A stretch of 7,940 nucleotides of DNA from an uncultured Polymorphobacter sp. (GTDB taxonomy: Bacteria; Pseudomonadota; Alphaproteobacteria; Sphingomonadales; Sphingomonadaceae): positions 1 through 7,940 of the forward strand of contig CALDHQ010000642.1 in the NCBI GenBank assembly GCA_937894055.1, written 5' to 3'. The notes beneath the pieces are model-generated. The model saw only the letters and a list, made by a program, of their open reading frames with translations, did not search any database and was not told the DNA's origin. The stretch's first letter is position 1; each line of letters opens with the position of its first letter. The translations under genes were made by a program, and so were the position numbers. Positions 1 through 6,301 of this stretch are shown here, in pieces.

Positions 1-352
1 GGCCGGCGACGACTTCGCCCTGGACTTCGGCGGCAATCGAGATGGCGAAATGCGGGAGGCCGTGGATGAAGTTGCTGGTACCGTCGAGCGGATCGACGAT
101 CCAGCGCGCCTGCTGGTCGGCATGGCGGGTTTCGGACGATTCCTCCATCAGCAAGCCCCAGTCGGGGCGCGCGTGCGTCAGGATTTCGCGGATCGTCGCT
201 TCGGCGGCGTGATCGGCGTTCGACACGAAGTCGGCGACACCCTTGCGCGACACCTGCAGCGCCTCGATCTCGTTGAAATCGCGGCGCAGGCGGGGGGCCG
301 CCTTGCGCGCGGCCTTTTCCATGATGGTGATCAGCGCCGATTTGATGGCCAT
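1..352 (-). CDS. suhB: Inositol-1-monophosphatase family protein, N-terminal part (runs off left edge)
   Basis: This is the first 117 codons of an inositol monophosphatase-type, Mg2+-dependent, Li+-sensitive phosphatase (FIG superfamily). It would hydrolyse myo-inositol-1-phosphate or related sugar phosphates in the cytoplasm. Visible metal-site motifs are the Glu pair E70-E71 in LLMEES and the DPLDGT signature at residues 87-92 (D87, D90, T92), followed by SNFIHGLPHFAISIA as in E. coli SuhB. The second half, with the C-terminal WDxAAG metal ligand, lies outside the window. The ATG at 350-352 is chosen because GAAGGA sits about 6 bases upstream and because the protein then aligns with SuhB from its start. 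A 160-bp inverted-repeat element abuts the ribosome binding site and separates this gene from efp. Family assignment is firm. The symbol is by resemblance, since paralogues such as HisN-like phosphatases share this half. Confidence 0.9.
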   Translation of the reverse strand, partial: MAIKSALITIMEKAARKAAPRLRRDFNEIEALQVSRKGVADFVSNADHAAEATIREILTHARPDWGLLMEESSETRHADQQARWIVDPLDGTSNFIHGLPHFAISIAAEVQGEVVAG

Positions 353-366
353 GTCGTTTCCTTCAA

Positions 367-526
367 TTCCCCTCTCCCCTTGCGGGAGAGGGCGACTCGG
401 TCTCAGCGAATGCTGGGGCGAGCGGGGTGAGGGGTAATCTGCAAGCGCCAGCGTCTGCGCCGAAGCCCCCCTCACCCCGCCGCGCGAAGACGCGCGTGTC
501 GCCCTCTCCCGCAAGGGGAGAGGGAA
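367..526. repeat. Nested palindromic intergenic repeat (REP/BIME-like)
   Basis: This element fills the gap between efp and the suhB-like gene. The outer arms, 367-396 and 498-526, are reverse complements over about 29 bases with one extra C in the left arm. Each outer arm is itself a hairpin with a 9-bp stem: 370-378/384-392 with loop CTTGC, and 502-510/516-524 with loop GCAAG. Inside, 422-434 and 468-480 form a perfect 13-base inverted repeat. A further perfect 6-bp stem, CGCGCG-AAGA-CGCGCG, lies at 481-496. The core CCCTCTCCC/GGGAGAGGG with a short loop resembles a motif scattered between genes in many proteobacterial genomes. It could act as a transcription boundary or mRNA stabiliser downstream of efp, but there is no U-rich tract, so a classical intrinsic terminator is not supported. 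Confidence 0.85.
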
Positions 527-530
527 GAAA

Positions 531-1094
531 TTAGTCGGCGCGGCGGACGTATTCGCGCGCGTAGGTATCGACGACGATCTTGGTGCCGGCGGTGACGAAC
601 GGCGGCACCATGACGCGCACGCCGTTTTCGAGCGTTGCCGGCTTGTACGACGACGACGCCGTCTGGCCCTTCACCACCGCTTCGGTGTCACGGATGACGG
701 CTTCGATCTGGTCGGGCAGCTGCACCGAAATCGGCTTTTCCTCATAGGTTTCCATGACCACGTCCATGCCGTCGGTCAGGAAGTCGGCAGCGTCACCGAG
801 CAGGTCCTTGTCGAGCGTGATCTGGTCGTAGTTGAGCTTGTCCATGAAGGTCAGCGTTTCGCCTTCGGCGAACAGGAACTGGAAATCGCGCGTGTCGAGG
901 CGGACCTTCTCGACGGTTTCGGCCGAGCGGAAACGCTCGTTGGTCTTGCGGCCGTCCATCAGGTTCTTGAGCTCGACCTGCATATAGGCGCCGCCCTTGC
1001 CGGGCTGCGTGTGCTGGATCTTGACCGCGCGCCACAGGCCGCCCTGATACTCGAGGATGTTGCCCGGACGGATATCGACGCTGTTGATTTTCAT
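531..1094 (-). CDS. efp: Translation elongation factor P
   Basis: EF-P binds the ribosome next to the P-site tRNA and relieves stalling at polyproline stretches. The 187-residue product has the normal family length and all three domains: an N-terminal KOW-like domain (about 2-58), a central OB domain (about 65-120) and a C-terminal OB domain (about 128-184). The C-terminal domain carries the EF-P signature around residues 150-177 ([17 protein letters not shown]). The tip loop PGKGGAY carries K33, equivalent to the lysine that EpmA beta-lysylates in E. coli; no modification gene is visible here. The reading frame stays open upstream to 1157, but the ATG at 1092-1094 is chosen because [12 protein letters not shown] matches the usual N-terminus and GGTGAG lies about 9 bases upstream. 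It begins 37 bases after the DUF5694 stop, so the two may be co-transcribed. Confidence 0.97.
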   Translation of the reverse strand: MKINSVDIRPGNILEYQGGLWRAVKIQHTQPGKGGAYMQVELKNLMDGRKTNERFRSAETVEKVRLDTRDFQFLFAEGETLTFMDKLNYDQITLDKDLLGDAADFLTDGMDVVMETYEEKPISVQLPDQIEAVIRDTEAVVKGQTASSSYKPATLENGVRVMVPPFVTAGTKIVVDTYAREYVRRAD

Positions 1095-1131
1095 GGAAAC
1101 TGGCTCACCGGAAGTGCGGAAAGCGCGGCTT

Positions 1132-1980
1132 CTAGCGGTTTGCTTGCGCCGTGCCAAGTTTTGCGCGCGCCAGATACGGCAGCGGATCGACCAACTGGTA
1201 ACCCGGCACGTTCTGCGCGAAGTGGCGCAACCAGAATCCGTGCCCTGCCCCGTAGACGATCAGCACGCGGTCTCCGGGCTTTACGACGTGCATCGCCTTG
1301 CCGAAGATCTTGGCGTTGCGCAGGTACCAGGCGGCGTTGAGGTCGGCACCGGCCTGGTCATCGGCGTCGCCGAGCGGCAGGATGTCGTAGTAGAATGCCA
1401 TCCCCGAAACCGGCGTACCAGGCGTGTTCATCATCGTCAGCAACTGGGCGACGCTGTGCGTTTTCTGCGCGGCCTCGAACGCCTTCATCCACGGGGCAAT
1501 CGGCGCGTTTGCAGCGGTCAGTAGCGCGGTCTGGCCGAACTTCGCGGCGCTGGCTTCGACTTTGTCATAGGGGAAATAGTCGGGCTCGCCGGCCTTGGGT
1601 TGCTCGTCGATGCCGTTGACGGTCGCGAGCCCGGCAACGCGCGCCGCCCGGTAGCCGATCTGGACGATTTCATTCGCCTTGGTGGCGAGCATCGCATCGT
1701 TGAAACGGGCATATTCGGCTACCGCGAAATCGGGCGCGTCACTCTGCATTTCGACCATGACATGCGTCGGTTTGAATTCGGCGAGCGCGCGCGCTACCGC
1801 CGCCAACTCGGCCTGACGCTCGGGGGTCAGCACCGAATCGGCCTTGATGTTGTTGACGTCGAGCCCGGGGTTGCCGAAGTGATAGGTGCCAAGCACCATG
1901 ACCTGCACCGGCGCGGCGGCCTGCGCGGTAACCGGCAGCAGCGCGGCGACAACCGCCGCGCACAACAGTTTGAAATACAT
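1132..1980 (-). CDS. Secreted DUF5694 domain protein (TraB/GumN-like)
   Basis: This is a 282-residue protein with a clear Sec signal peptide: Lys at position 4, a hydrophobic run at about 5-17, and an AQA-type cleavage site near residue 21. It is therefore probably periplasmic or exported. The mature part resembles DUF5694 proteins, distant relatives of the TraB/PrgY/GumN and Tiki group, some of which are metal-dependent proteases. Conserved-looking polar motifs are GTYHF (31-35, H34), the Glu in VMVEMQ (E77), DEQ (125-127) and [10 protein letters not shown] (243-252, H247), the GxGH-like motif of the superfamily. The biochemical function of the family is not established, and a hydrolase role is inferred only from these His and Glu positions. 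The ATG at 1978-1980 has AGGGG about 7 bases upstream. A TTGACA-type promoter with an overlapping inverted repeat lies in the 72-base gap to thiE, so the gene may be its own transcription unit, reading on into efp. Confidence 0.8.
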   Translation of the reverse strand: MYFKLLCAAVVAALLPVTAQAAAPVQVMVLGTYHFGNPGLDVNNIKADSVLTPERQAELAAVARALAEFKPTHVMVEMQSDAPDFAVAEYARFNDAMLATKANEIVQIGYRAARVAGLATVNGIDEQPKAGEPDYFPYDKVEASAAKFGQTALLTAANAPIAPWMKAFEAAQKTHSVAQLLTMMNTPGTPVSGMAFYYDILPLGDADDQAGADLNAAWYLRNAKIFGKAMHVVKPGDRVLIVYGAGHGFWLRHFAQNVPGYQLVDPLPYLARAKLGTAQANR

Positions 1981-1997
1981 CGAAAACCCCTGTTATC

Positions 1998-2042
1998 GTA
2001 TTGCTAGGGCAATACAGTCTGACACGCGGCGCAATCTGTCAA
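1998..2042 (-). promoter_or_regulatory. Putative promoter and operator for the DUF5694 gene
   Basis: Reading the minus strand toward the DUF5694 start, a perfect TTGACA -35 hexamer lies at 2042-2037 and a CTGTAT or TGTATT -10-like hexamer at about 2017-2011. The spacing is long (19-20 bases). Just downstream, 1998-2015 is a perfect 7-bp inverted repeat with a 4-base spacer (GTATTGC-TAGG-GCAATAC) that overlaps the -10 region, as an operator would. The TTGACA also lies within the last bases after the thiE stop. The -35 is convincing by sequence. Promoter activity and repressor binding are inference, and the wide spacer weakens the call. Confidence 0.4.
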
Positions 2043-2052
2043 GCCAGCAGCT

Positions 2053-2739
2053 TCAAGCCAGCACGGCTCCAAACGACGCGACCCCTGCCCCCGGCCCATC
2101 GGGATGCAGCCAGACGGCGTTGACGCAGGCGATGAAGTCGGCGCCGGCGGCGACCAGCGGTGCGGCGTTGGCCGGCGTGATGCCGCCGATGGCCACGCAC
2201 GGCAGCTGGCTGATCGTCGTCCACCAGCTCAGGATGTCGGGGCGCGGGCGGTAATGCGACGGCTTGGTGGTCGTGTCGTAGAAGGCGCCGAACGCGACAT
2301 AGTCGGCGCCCGCTTCGCCGGCTTCCATCGCCAGATGGCGGCTGTCGTGGCAGGTCACGCCGATCTGCGCGTCGGGGCCGAGCAGCTTGCGCGCATCCTT
2401 GACCGAGCCGTCGCTCTGACCGAGGTGGACGCCGTCGGCGCCGCAGGCCTTCGCAAGGTCGGCGCGGTCGTTGAGGATGAACGCGACGTCGTGGCGCTTG
2501 CAGACTTCGATGCATGCGGCGGCGGCGGCGAGAATCGCCGCATCATCGACTCCCTTGAGCCGCAGCTGGAAAGCCGCGACCGGCCCGCCCGACAGCGCGG
2601 CTTCGAGCCTGGCCGGAAAGCCGGCGTCGAACACCGGTGGCGACACGACATACAGCTGCGTCTTGGGCCGGCGCTCGCGTTCGAAGCGCGTGCCGAATTC
2701 GGGGTCGAGCGGGATGAGTTCGTCAGGTTCGTCAGTCAT
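2053..2739 (-). CDS. thiE: Thiamine-phosphate synthase
   Basis: ThiE joins the hydroxymethylpyrimidine diphosphate and carboxylated thiazole phosphate halves to make thiamine monophosphate in the cytoplasm. The 228-residue protein shows the TIM-barrel active-site motifs in order: QLRLK (Q58, R60, K62) for pyrophosphate and pyrimidine binding, FILNDRADLA (N90, D91), ADGVHLGQ (D102), GVTCHDS (128-134), DTTTK (K159, the catalytic-site lysine) and VAIGGI (182-187). The frame stays open to 3069, but that part reads through a palindromic repeat and the downstream end of the neighbouring gene, so the ATG at 2737-2739 is chosen. No good Shine-Dalgarno is visible before it. About 25 residues, acidic then basic (MTDEPDELIP, then RFERERRPK), precede the usual ThiE core. 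No other thi gene is present. Confidence 0.93.
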   Translation of the reverse strand: MTDEPDELIPLDPEFGTRFERERRPKTQLYVVSPPVFDAGFPARLEAALSGGPVAAFQLRLKGVDDAAILAAAAACIEVCKRHDVAFILNDRADLAKACGADGVHLGQSDGSVKDARKLLGPDAQIGVTCHDSRHLAMEAGEAGADYVAFGAFYDTTTKPSHYRPRPDILSWWTTISQLPCVAIGGITPANAAPLVAAGADFIACVNAVWLHPDGPGAGVASFGAVLA

Positions 2740-2782
2740 GCGCGTCGTGGTAGACCGGATGAAAGCAAAATTGAACCGTGTC

Positions 2783-2848
2783 ATTCCCGCGCAGGCGCGA
2801 ATCCATCTTTGCGCTGGTCGAAGATGGATTCCCCGCCTGCGCGGGAAT
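2783..2848. repeat. Palindromic intergenic repeat between acyl-CoA dehydrogenase gene and thiE
   Basis: The arms 2783-2809 and 2821-2848 are reverse complements over 27 bases, apart from a one-base indel and its neighbour, around an 11-base loop. The arm ends ATTCCCGCGCAGGCG are of the CATTCCCGCG...GGAATCC type, a repeat dispersed between genes in many proteobacteria and similar in sequence to the dRS3-like repeats of Neisseria. It lies 15 bases after the acyl-CoA dehydrogenase stop and about 44 bases before the thiE start. Any transcript crossing it would fold into a very stable hairpin. There is no T-run after it, so termination is possible but not shown. Confidence 0.85.
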
Positions 2849-2863
2849 AACGACGGCGATATT

Positions 2864-4099
2864 CTACAGCAAGTCGCCGCCCGCGGCAGCGGCCGTGGTG
2901 CCGTCGCGCTGGAACGCCTTGATGACGTTGCGGCCGACCGTCCAGCGATGGACTTCATCGGCACCGTCGACCAGCCGCTGCGACCGGATCTGCGTGTACC
3001 AGCGCGCCAGCGGCGTATCCATCGAATAGCCGAGCGCGCCGTGGAGCTGGATCGCGGTATCGACGACATGGTGGACCATGTGCGCCAGATAGACCTTGGC
3101 GATCGAGTTTTCCTGCCGCAGGTCGAGGCCCTTTTCGGCCTTGTAGGCGATGTGCAGCAGCATCAGCCGCGCGATGTAGAGCTGCGTCGCGCACTCGGCC
3201 ATCATGAACTGCACCGCCTGGCGGTCGGCCAGCTTCTTGCCGAAAGTCTCGCGCTTGGTGATGTGCGCCGCCGCGAGATCGAGCGCGCGCTGCGCCATCG
3301 CGACGTTGTGCATGCCGTGGCGCAAGCGGCCATAGGCCAGCCGGTGCTGCCCCATGCCGAAGCCATTGCCTTCGCCGCCGAGCAGATTGTCCGCCGACAC
3401 GACAAGGTTCTTGATTTCGACTTCGGCATGGCCGCCGCCGAGGATATGCGACAGCTCGCTTTCGGCCGACATCGTCTTGATGTCGCGGATGATGCGGTAG
3501 CCGGGGTTGGGCAGTTCGACGATGAACGTCGAAAACTGCTGGTGGCGCGGCGCTTCGGGGTTGGTCTTCGCCATGATGACAACGATGTCGGCGACACTGG
3601 CGCCGCTCGAAAACCATTTTTCGCCGTTGAGGATGTAGTTCTCGTTGCCGTCCTTGACCGCGGTCGTCTGCATGCCGGTGGCATCGGCACCGGCGGCCTT
3701 TTCGGTCATCGAATAGCAGATGCGCTTTTCACCGTTGAGCAGCGGCTTGAGGAAGCGCTCCTTCTGGTCCTCGGTGCCATAGGTCAGCAGCGTCAGGATG
3801 GTGGCATCGTCGGGCGCCTGGCTATTGACCGACAGCGCGCCGAGGAAGCTTTCGCCGAGCTCCATCTGCACCAGCGCGTTGGCGAGCGGGCCAAGGCCCA
3901 TGCCGCCGTGTTCGACGGGGATGAACGGGCACCACAGCCCCTGCGCGCGCGCCTTGGTGCGCAGCTTGTTCAGGATGGTCTTGTAGTCGCCGCCGGCGAT
4001 GAGTTCCTTTTCGGCCGGAATGCATTCGTCATGCACCCATTGGCGCACGCGCTCGCGCACAGCCTTGGCTTCCGCCGGAACTTCGAAATCGATCGACAT
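2864..4099 (-). CDS. Acyl-CoA dehydrogenase family protein, ACAD10/11-like
   Basis: This is a 411-residue flavoenzyme of the acyl-CoA dehydrogenase superfamily, which normally forms the alpha,beta double bond of an acyl-CoA and passes electrons to ETF. An all-alpha N-terminal domain (about 1-125) leads into the beta domain with the FAD-binding MTEKAAGADAT (131-141) and NGEKWFSSGA (158-167). The C-terminal helical domain carries RETFGKKLADRQAVQ (283-297), LHGALGYS (352-359) and VDGADEVH (377-384). The SDAT-like motif (here ADAT), the helix RLAYGRLRHGMHN and DG-DEVH most resemble the ACAD10/11-like bacterial group. At the usual catalytic YEGT glutamate an Asp (D378) is present, and the alternative helix-G glutamate position holds H252. 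The ATG at 4097-4099 has GGGGA 9 bases upstream. The substrate is unknown. Confidence 0.9.
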   Translation of the reverse strand: MSIDFEVPAEAKAVRERVRQWVHDECIPAEKELIAGGDYKTILNKLRTKARAQGLWCPFIPVEHGGMGLGPLANALVQMELGESFLGALSVNSQAPDDATILTLLTYGTEDQKERFLKPLLNGEKRICYSMTEKAAGADATGMQTTAVKDGNENYILNGEKWFSSGASVADIVVIMAKTNPEAPRHQQFSTFIVELPNPGYRIIRDIKTMSAESELSHILGGGHAEVEIKNLVVSADNLLGGEGNGFGMGQHRLAYGRLRHGMHNVAMAQRALDLAAAHITKRETFGKKLADRQAVQFMMAECATQLYIARLMLLHIAYKAEKGLDLRQENSIAKVYLAHMVHHVVDTAIQLHGALGYSMDTPLARWYTQIRSQRLVDGADEVHRWTVGRNVIKAFQRDGTTAAAAGGDLL

Positions 4100-4164
4100 G
4101 AGTATTCATCCCCAAGAAAATTGCCTGTGATGCGCATGAACCCGGCTTTGTCGCCGGTTGAATC

Positions 4165-4194
4165 ATGCGCTGGTCAAATGGGTCTATGCGCTGG
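4165..4194. repeat. Pair of 9-base direct repeats upstream of the acyl-CoA dehydrogenase gene
   Basis: ATGCGCTGG occurs at 4165-4173 and again at 4186-4194, exactly 21 bases apart, in the 146-base gap between the aldo/keto reductase and acyl-CoA dehydrogenase genes. Spacing of two helical turns upstream of a gene fits a regulator binding on one face of the DNA, but a chance repeat in short GC-rich DNA is also possible. I see no convincing -35/-10 pair in this gap. Confidence 0.3.
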
Positions 4195-4245
4195 CTATGC
4201 TGCCGTCTAGCGCCAAGCCCGGTTAAATCGTGCGGCCTCCCCAGC

Positions 4246-5196
4246 TCAATCGGCGCTGGCAGATTCAAGCATCGCCATCTGCTGCGTGTCGAGGTCGAGG
4301 TGCATCGCGGCGGTCAGGTCGGCAAGCTGTTCGAGGTTGGTGGCCGAGGCAATCGGCGCGGCAATGCCGGGGCGACGCATCAGCCAGGCCAGCGCCACCT
4401 GCGCCGGCGTCGCGTTGGTGGCTGCCGCGACGGCATCGAGCCCGGCCAGAATCGCCCGCCCGCGGTCGTTGAGATAGCTCGCCATGCGGCCACCGCGGAC
4501 GCTTTTGCCGAAGTCGGCGTCCGACCGGTATTTGCCGGTCAGGAAGCCCGACGCCAGCCCGTAATAGGGAATGACGCCAATGCTTTCGGCGACGCACAGG
4601 TCCTGCAAATCGCCCTCATAGGCGCGGCGGTCGTACAGATTGTACAGCGGCTGCAGCGTTTCATAGCGCGGCAGCCCGCCGGCAGCGCTGGCGTCGAGCG
4701 CGGCGCGCAGCCGCTGCGTGCTGTAGTTCGACGCCCCGATGGCGCGCACCTTGCCCGCCGCGATGAGCTCGCCGAACGCCGCGAGTGTTTCGTCGAGCGG
4801 TGTCGCCTCGTCGTCCTTGTGCGCCTGATACAGGTCGATGGTGTCGATGCCGAGCCGCTTCAGGCTGTCATCGCACGCGGCGATGATGTTGGCGCGCCCC
4901 AGCCCCGGCCGCGCCGGCCACATGCCGACCTTGGTGGTGATCAGCACCTTCGCGCGCATTGCCGGGCCGCGCGCCTTCAGCCAGGCGCCGATCGCGGTTT
5001 CGGATTCGCCGCCCTTGTGGCCCGGCACCCACGCCGAATAGACGTCGGCGGTGTCAATGAGGTTCACCCCGGCATCGACGGCGGCATCGAGCAGCCGGAA
5101 GCTGGCGGCGCGGTCGGCGGTCCAGTCGAAGACATTGCCGCCGAGCACCAGCGGTGCAGTGGTCAGCCCCGAGCGGCCGAGCGGACGGTGTTGCAT
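4246..5196 (-). CDS. Aldo/keto reductase
   Basis: This is a 316-residue NADP(H)-dependent oxidoreductase of the AKR superfamily with a TIM-barrel fold, which would reduce aldehydes or ketones to alcohols. The full catalytic tetrad is visible: D48 and Y53 in NLIDTADVYS, K89 in LITTKVG, and H126 in YQAHKDD. Further family motifs are GKVRAIGASNYS (about 150-161), the mid-barrel LQPLYNLYDR, and GLASGFLTGKYRS near the cofactor loop, as in YajO/Tas-like AKRs. The ATG at 5194-5196 has GGGGA about 6 bases upstream. An open frame extends to 5442 but overlaps the divergent gene and is rejected. The gene is divergent from the DUF2804 gene across 81 bases and is followed after 146 bases by the acyl-CoA dehydrogenase gene on the same strand. 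The physiological substrate cannot be told. Confidence 0.93.
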   Translation of the reverse strand: MQHRPLGRSGLTTAPLVLGGNVFDWTADRAASFRLLDAAVDAGVNLIDTADVYSAWVPGHKGGESETAIGAWLKARGPAMRAKVLITTKVGMWPARPGLGRANIIAACDDSLKRLGIDTIDLYQAHKDDEATPLDETLAAFGELIAAGKVRAIGASNYSTQRLRAALDASAAGGLPRYETLQPLYNLYDRRAYEGDLQDLCVAESIGVIPYYGLASGFLTGKYRSDADFGKSVRGGRMASYLNDRGRAILAGLDAVAAATNATPAQVALAWLMRRPGIAAPIASATNLEQLADLTAAMHLDLDTQQMAMLESASAD

Positions 5197-5277
5197 GGCA
5201 TTTCCCCAAAGCCTGATGTTGACGCCAGCATAACCCTGTCGCAAGCCACAGCAAGCACGACAATCTGAGGCGCGACA
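5197..5277. promoter_or_regulatory. Divergent control region between aldo/keto reductase and DUF2804 genes
   Basis: These 81 bases must hold the start signals for both divergent genes unless promoters lie inside the coding regions. A TTGACG -35-like element points rightward at 5219-5224, without a good -10. A 10-base imperfect tandem repeat beginning GCAAGC lies at 5241-5260. TGTCG (5237-5241) and CGACA (5258-5262) are inverted, and CGACAAT recurs at 5273-5279 across the DUF2804 start codon. These small repeats could be a shared operator. This is inference from layout. Confidence 0.3.
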
Positions 5278-6297
5278 ATGCAGCACAAAATGGCGAACGG
5301 CGAACTGCTCGATGCGCGCGGCCGGCTGGTCGAACGCGGCTGGGCGACCGCCGAGGTGCGCCACTATGACCGCGCGCGCATCAAGGCGCAGCCGGTGCGC
5401 ATCAAGGAGTGGGATTATTACTGCATCACCAGCCCCAGCCACGCGCTGGCGCTGACTATCGCCGACAATGGCTATGTCGGCTTTGTCGGCGTGTCATGGA
5501 TGGATTTCGAAGCGCGCACCGCGGTCAACTTTGGCGGCGGCAAAGCGCTGCCGATGGGGTCGATGCAGCTCCCCGGCAGCGCCGACAAAGGCGATGTTGT
5601 CGGGCGCCATCCGAAGATCAGCGCCAGCTTTGCCCATGAACCCGGCGGGCGGCGGCTGACCATCGATGCGCCAGGGTTCGATGGCGGCCGCGGGCTGAAA
5701 GGACAATTCTGGCTCGACCAACCCGCCGACGACCGCATGGTCATCGCCACGCCGTTCGCGAACAAGCCGACGGCATTCTACTACAACCAGAAAATCAACT
5801 GCCTGCCGGCGCGCGGCGAGGTCGTCGTCGGCGGCGTCACGCATCACTTCGATCCGGCGTCGGCGTTCGGCGTGCTCGACTGGGGGCGCGGCGTCTGGAC
5901 GTATGACAATACCTGGTACTGGGGGTCGGCATCGGGGCTGGTCGACGGGCGGCGCTTCGGCTTCAACATCGGCTACGGCTTCGGCGACACCAGCGCCGCG
6001 ACCGAAAACATGCTGTTTTTCGACGGCCGCGCGCACAAGCTGGCCGATGTCACCTTCCACATGCCCGACGGCGCGCCCGATGCGGCACCTTGGCGCTTCA
6101 CCAGCAGCGACGGCCGCTTCGAAATGGACTTCGTGCCGATCATCGACCGCGCCGACAAGGTCGACCTGGCGATCTTCAAGACCGACCAGCATCAGGTGTT
6201 CGGACGGTTTTCGGGCACTGCGGTGCTCGATGACGGCACGCGGCTGGCGGTCAAAGACCTGATCGGCTTTGCCGAAAAGGTCCGCAACCGCTGGTAG
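5278..6297 (+). CDS. DUF2804 domain-containing protein
   Basis: This is the only gene on the plus strand. The 339-residue protein has no signal peptide or membrane segment, so it is probably cytoplasmic. It matches the DUF2804 family across its length by motif: a start of the form GELLDARGRLVERGW, the aromatic DWGRGVWTYDNTWYWGSASG (201-220), FGFNIGYGFGD (227-237), ENMLFFDG (243-250) with HKL (253-255), and a C-terminal QHQVFGRFSG. The family has no established function. The repeated Gly/aromatic beta-rich blocks suggest a beta-barrel that could hold a hydrophobic ligand, which is inference. The ATG at 5278 has GAGG about 7 bases upstream; a second in-frame ATG at 5290 is an alternative. It diverges from the aldo/keto reductase gene and converges tail-to-tail on the SDR gene with only 4 bases between stops. 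Confidence 0.82.
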   Translation: MQHKMANGELLDARGRLVERGWATAEVRHYDRARIKAQPVRIKEWDYYCITSPSHALALTIADNGYVGFVGVSWMDFEARTAVNFGGGKALPMGSMQLPGSADKGDVVGRHPKISASFAHEPGGRRLTIDAPGFDGGRGLKGQFWLDQPADDRMVIATPFANKPTAFYYNQKINCLPARGEVVVGGVTHHFDPASAFGVLDWGRGVWTYDNTWYWGSASGLVDGRRFGFNIGYGFGDTSAATENMLFFDGRAHKLADVTFHMPDGAPDAAPWRFTSSDGRFEMDFVPIIDRADKVDLAIFKTDQHQVFGRFSGTAVLDDGTRLAVKDLIGFAEKVRNRW

Positions 6298-6301
6298 GCG
6301 G

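Noticed and set aside
367..526. CRISPR array or insertion sequence
   Set aside because: The repeats are inverted and nested, not regularly spaced direct repeats, and the element is far too short to hold a transposase.
2740..3069. N-terminal extension of ThiE (110 residues)
   Set aside because: It would read through the palindromic repeat and the 3' end of the acyl-CoA dehydrogenase gene; the ThiE core is complete from 2739.
2471..4210. 579-codon open frame on the plus strand
   Set aside because: It lies antisense to thiE and the acyl-CoA dehydrogenase gene, crosses the palindromic repeat, and its translation is the low-complexity Arg/Ala-rich type expected from the reverse of GC-rich codons. 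The minus-strand products have full family motifs.
4165..5268. 367-codon open frame on the plus strand
   Set aside because: It is a shadow of the aldo/keto reductase, whose complete catalytic tetrad is on the other strand; no family motif is seen in the plus-strand translation.
5197..5442. N-terminal extension of the aldo/keto reductase
   Set aside because: It overlaps the divergent DUF2804 gene, and the ATG at 5194-5196 with GGGGA gives a normal AKR N-terminus.
5494..6192. 232-codon open frame on the minus strand inside the DUF2804 gene
   Set aside because: It is antisense to a protein with clear family motifs and shows no motifs of its own.
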